A stretch of 64,000 nucleotides of DNA from Elephas maximus indicus (Eukaryota; Chordata; Mammalia; Proboscidea; Elephantidae), in the NCBI RefSeq assembly GCF_024166365.1, contig NC_064821.1, positions 55,021,093 to 55,085,092 of the forward strand. Reading direction: 5' to 3'. Of the stretch, positions 63,385-64,000 are shown piece after piece. The first letter of the stretch is position 1; each line of letters starts with the position of its first letter. The notes under the pieces were generated by a model. The model was not told where the DNA came from and made no database searches. It worked only from the letters and a program-made list of their open reading frames with translations. The position numbers and the translations under genes are program-made.

Positions 63385-63712
63385 CTCTTTCTTATGTTAA
63401 TGAGGTCTTATCAGTGTGGGGTGAGTTTTAAGCCAATCACTTTTGAGATACAAAGAGAGCAGATTAGGCACAGATGCAAGAAAACACAAATGGAGAAAGA
63501 CTGATGCCACGTGGAGATCGCCAAGGAACCAAGGAAGAGAAGCTGAAAGAGACAAGGACTTTTCCCCAGAGAGGACAGAGAATCTTGCCTTAGAGCTGGC
63601 GCCCTGAATTCAGACTTTTAGCCTCCTAAACTGTGAGAAAATAAATTTCTGTTTGTGAAAACCACCCACTTGTGATATTTTTGTTGTAACAGCACCAAGA
63701 AACTAAGACACT
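63385..63712 (+). mobile_element. MaLR-like LTR, 3' part
   Basis: 'ttaagccaatcacttttgag', 'gagctggcgccctgaattca', 'gtgagaaaataaatttctg' and 'aagaaactaagaca' match the 3' two thirds of the copy at 39,982-40,497. The short segment before it (63,255-63,362) ends 'cggggactacctgtaat', like the right end of the Tigger-like MITE. Confidence 0.6.
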
Positions 63713-64000
63713 CACAAGGCAATAGGCCTATGTGGAGCCCGACATCAGCTCAGTCCTGGGAATTCAGGGATGAGTCAGACAAGATTTCTGCTCTGGAGGA
63801 GACAGACCCATAAACAGATCATTTGATTTCTCTGCTGTAAGTGTGAAGAAAGGAAACAGACCAGAAGCACAAAAAGGCACACAGTGTCAGTTGGTGGGAG
63901 GGGTGCAGGAGAGTTTCCTGGAGGTGATGATGTCCAAGTTGAGCCTTAAAAATACAAAGTACCCACGTTCAGAAGGTACTACTAGTTGCTTGATCCAAAC
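63713..64000. other. End of window, ancient repeat-like, no gene
   Basis: 'tcagggatgagtcagacaag' with what follows resembles ancient MIR/L2-type repeats. CELA2A, the next gene in human, is not reached. Confidence 0.4.

Overview
The window is nuclear DNA from a placental mammal, almost certainly an afrotherian and most likely a paenungulate such as an elephant. The evidence is about two dozen copies of the tRNA-derived AfroSINE family, RTE-type LINEs and RTE-tailed tRNA-Gly SINEs, on a background of repeats shared by all placentals (MIR, MER5A, MER20-like, Tigger-like, MaLR). The species call is an inference from these repeats; I could not run a database search.

Layout. (1) 2499-2618 looks like the terminal coding exon of FHAD1, plus strand; the upstream exons would lie outside the window. 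(2) About 11 kb of repeat-rich intergenic DNA follows. (3) EFHD2 (swiprosin-1) occupies about 13.7-34.3 kb on the plus strand, with a CpG-island promoter, four coding exons, a 15.8-kb first intron and a 3' UTR of about 1.5 kb. It encodes 239 residues in an intact frame. (4) An intergenic block of about 19 kb follows. It is inflated by a nested stack of transposons (43.2-53.1 kb) in which a near full-length but dead L1 sits inside an RTE element. (5) CTRC (chymotrypsin C) lies at 53,337-61,133 on the plus strand, with a TATA box, eight coding exons and an AATAAA signal. It encodes an intact 268-residue zymogen. (6) The last 2.8 kb holds an RTE fragment, an AfroSINE and a MaLR-like fragment.

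The order FHAD1 - EFHD2 - CTRC, all in one direction, matches human 1p36.21, where CELA2A follows; CELA2A is not reached here. The genes do not form a shared pathway. EFHD2 is a cytosolic calcium-binding actin regulator, CTRC is a secreted pancreatic digestive protease, and FHAD1 is a large FHA/coiled-coil protein.

I found no evidence of an undescribed gene system. The unusual material is in the transposon history: a hAT-like insertion with a perfect 8-bp target duplication inside an AfroSINE, one 12-bp target sequence present three times across a 9.9-kb nested stack, SINEs joining a tRNA-Gly head to an RTE tail, and an AfroSINE starting just past a CTRC splice donor. All splice sites were placed by eye from GT/AG signals and protein homology. 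Boundaries of old repeats are approximate.
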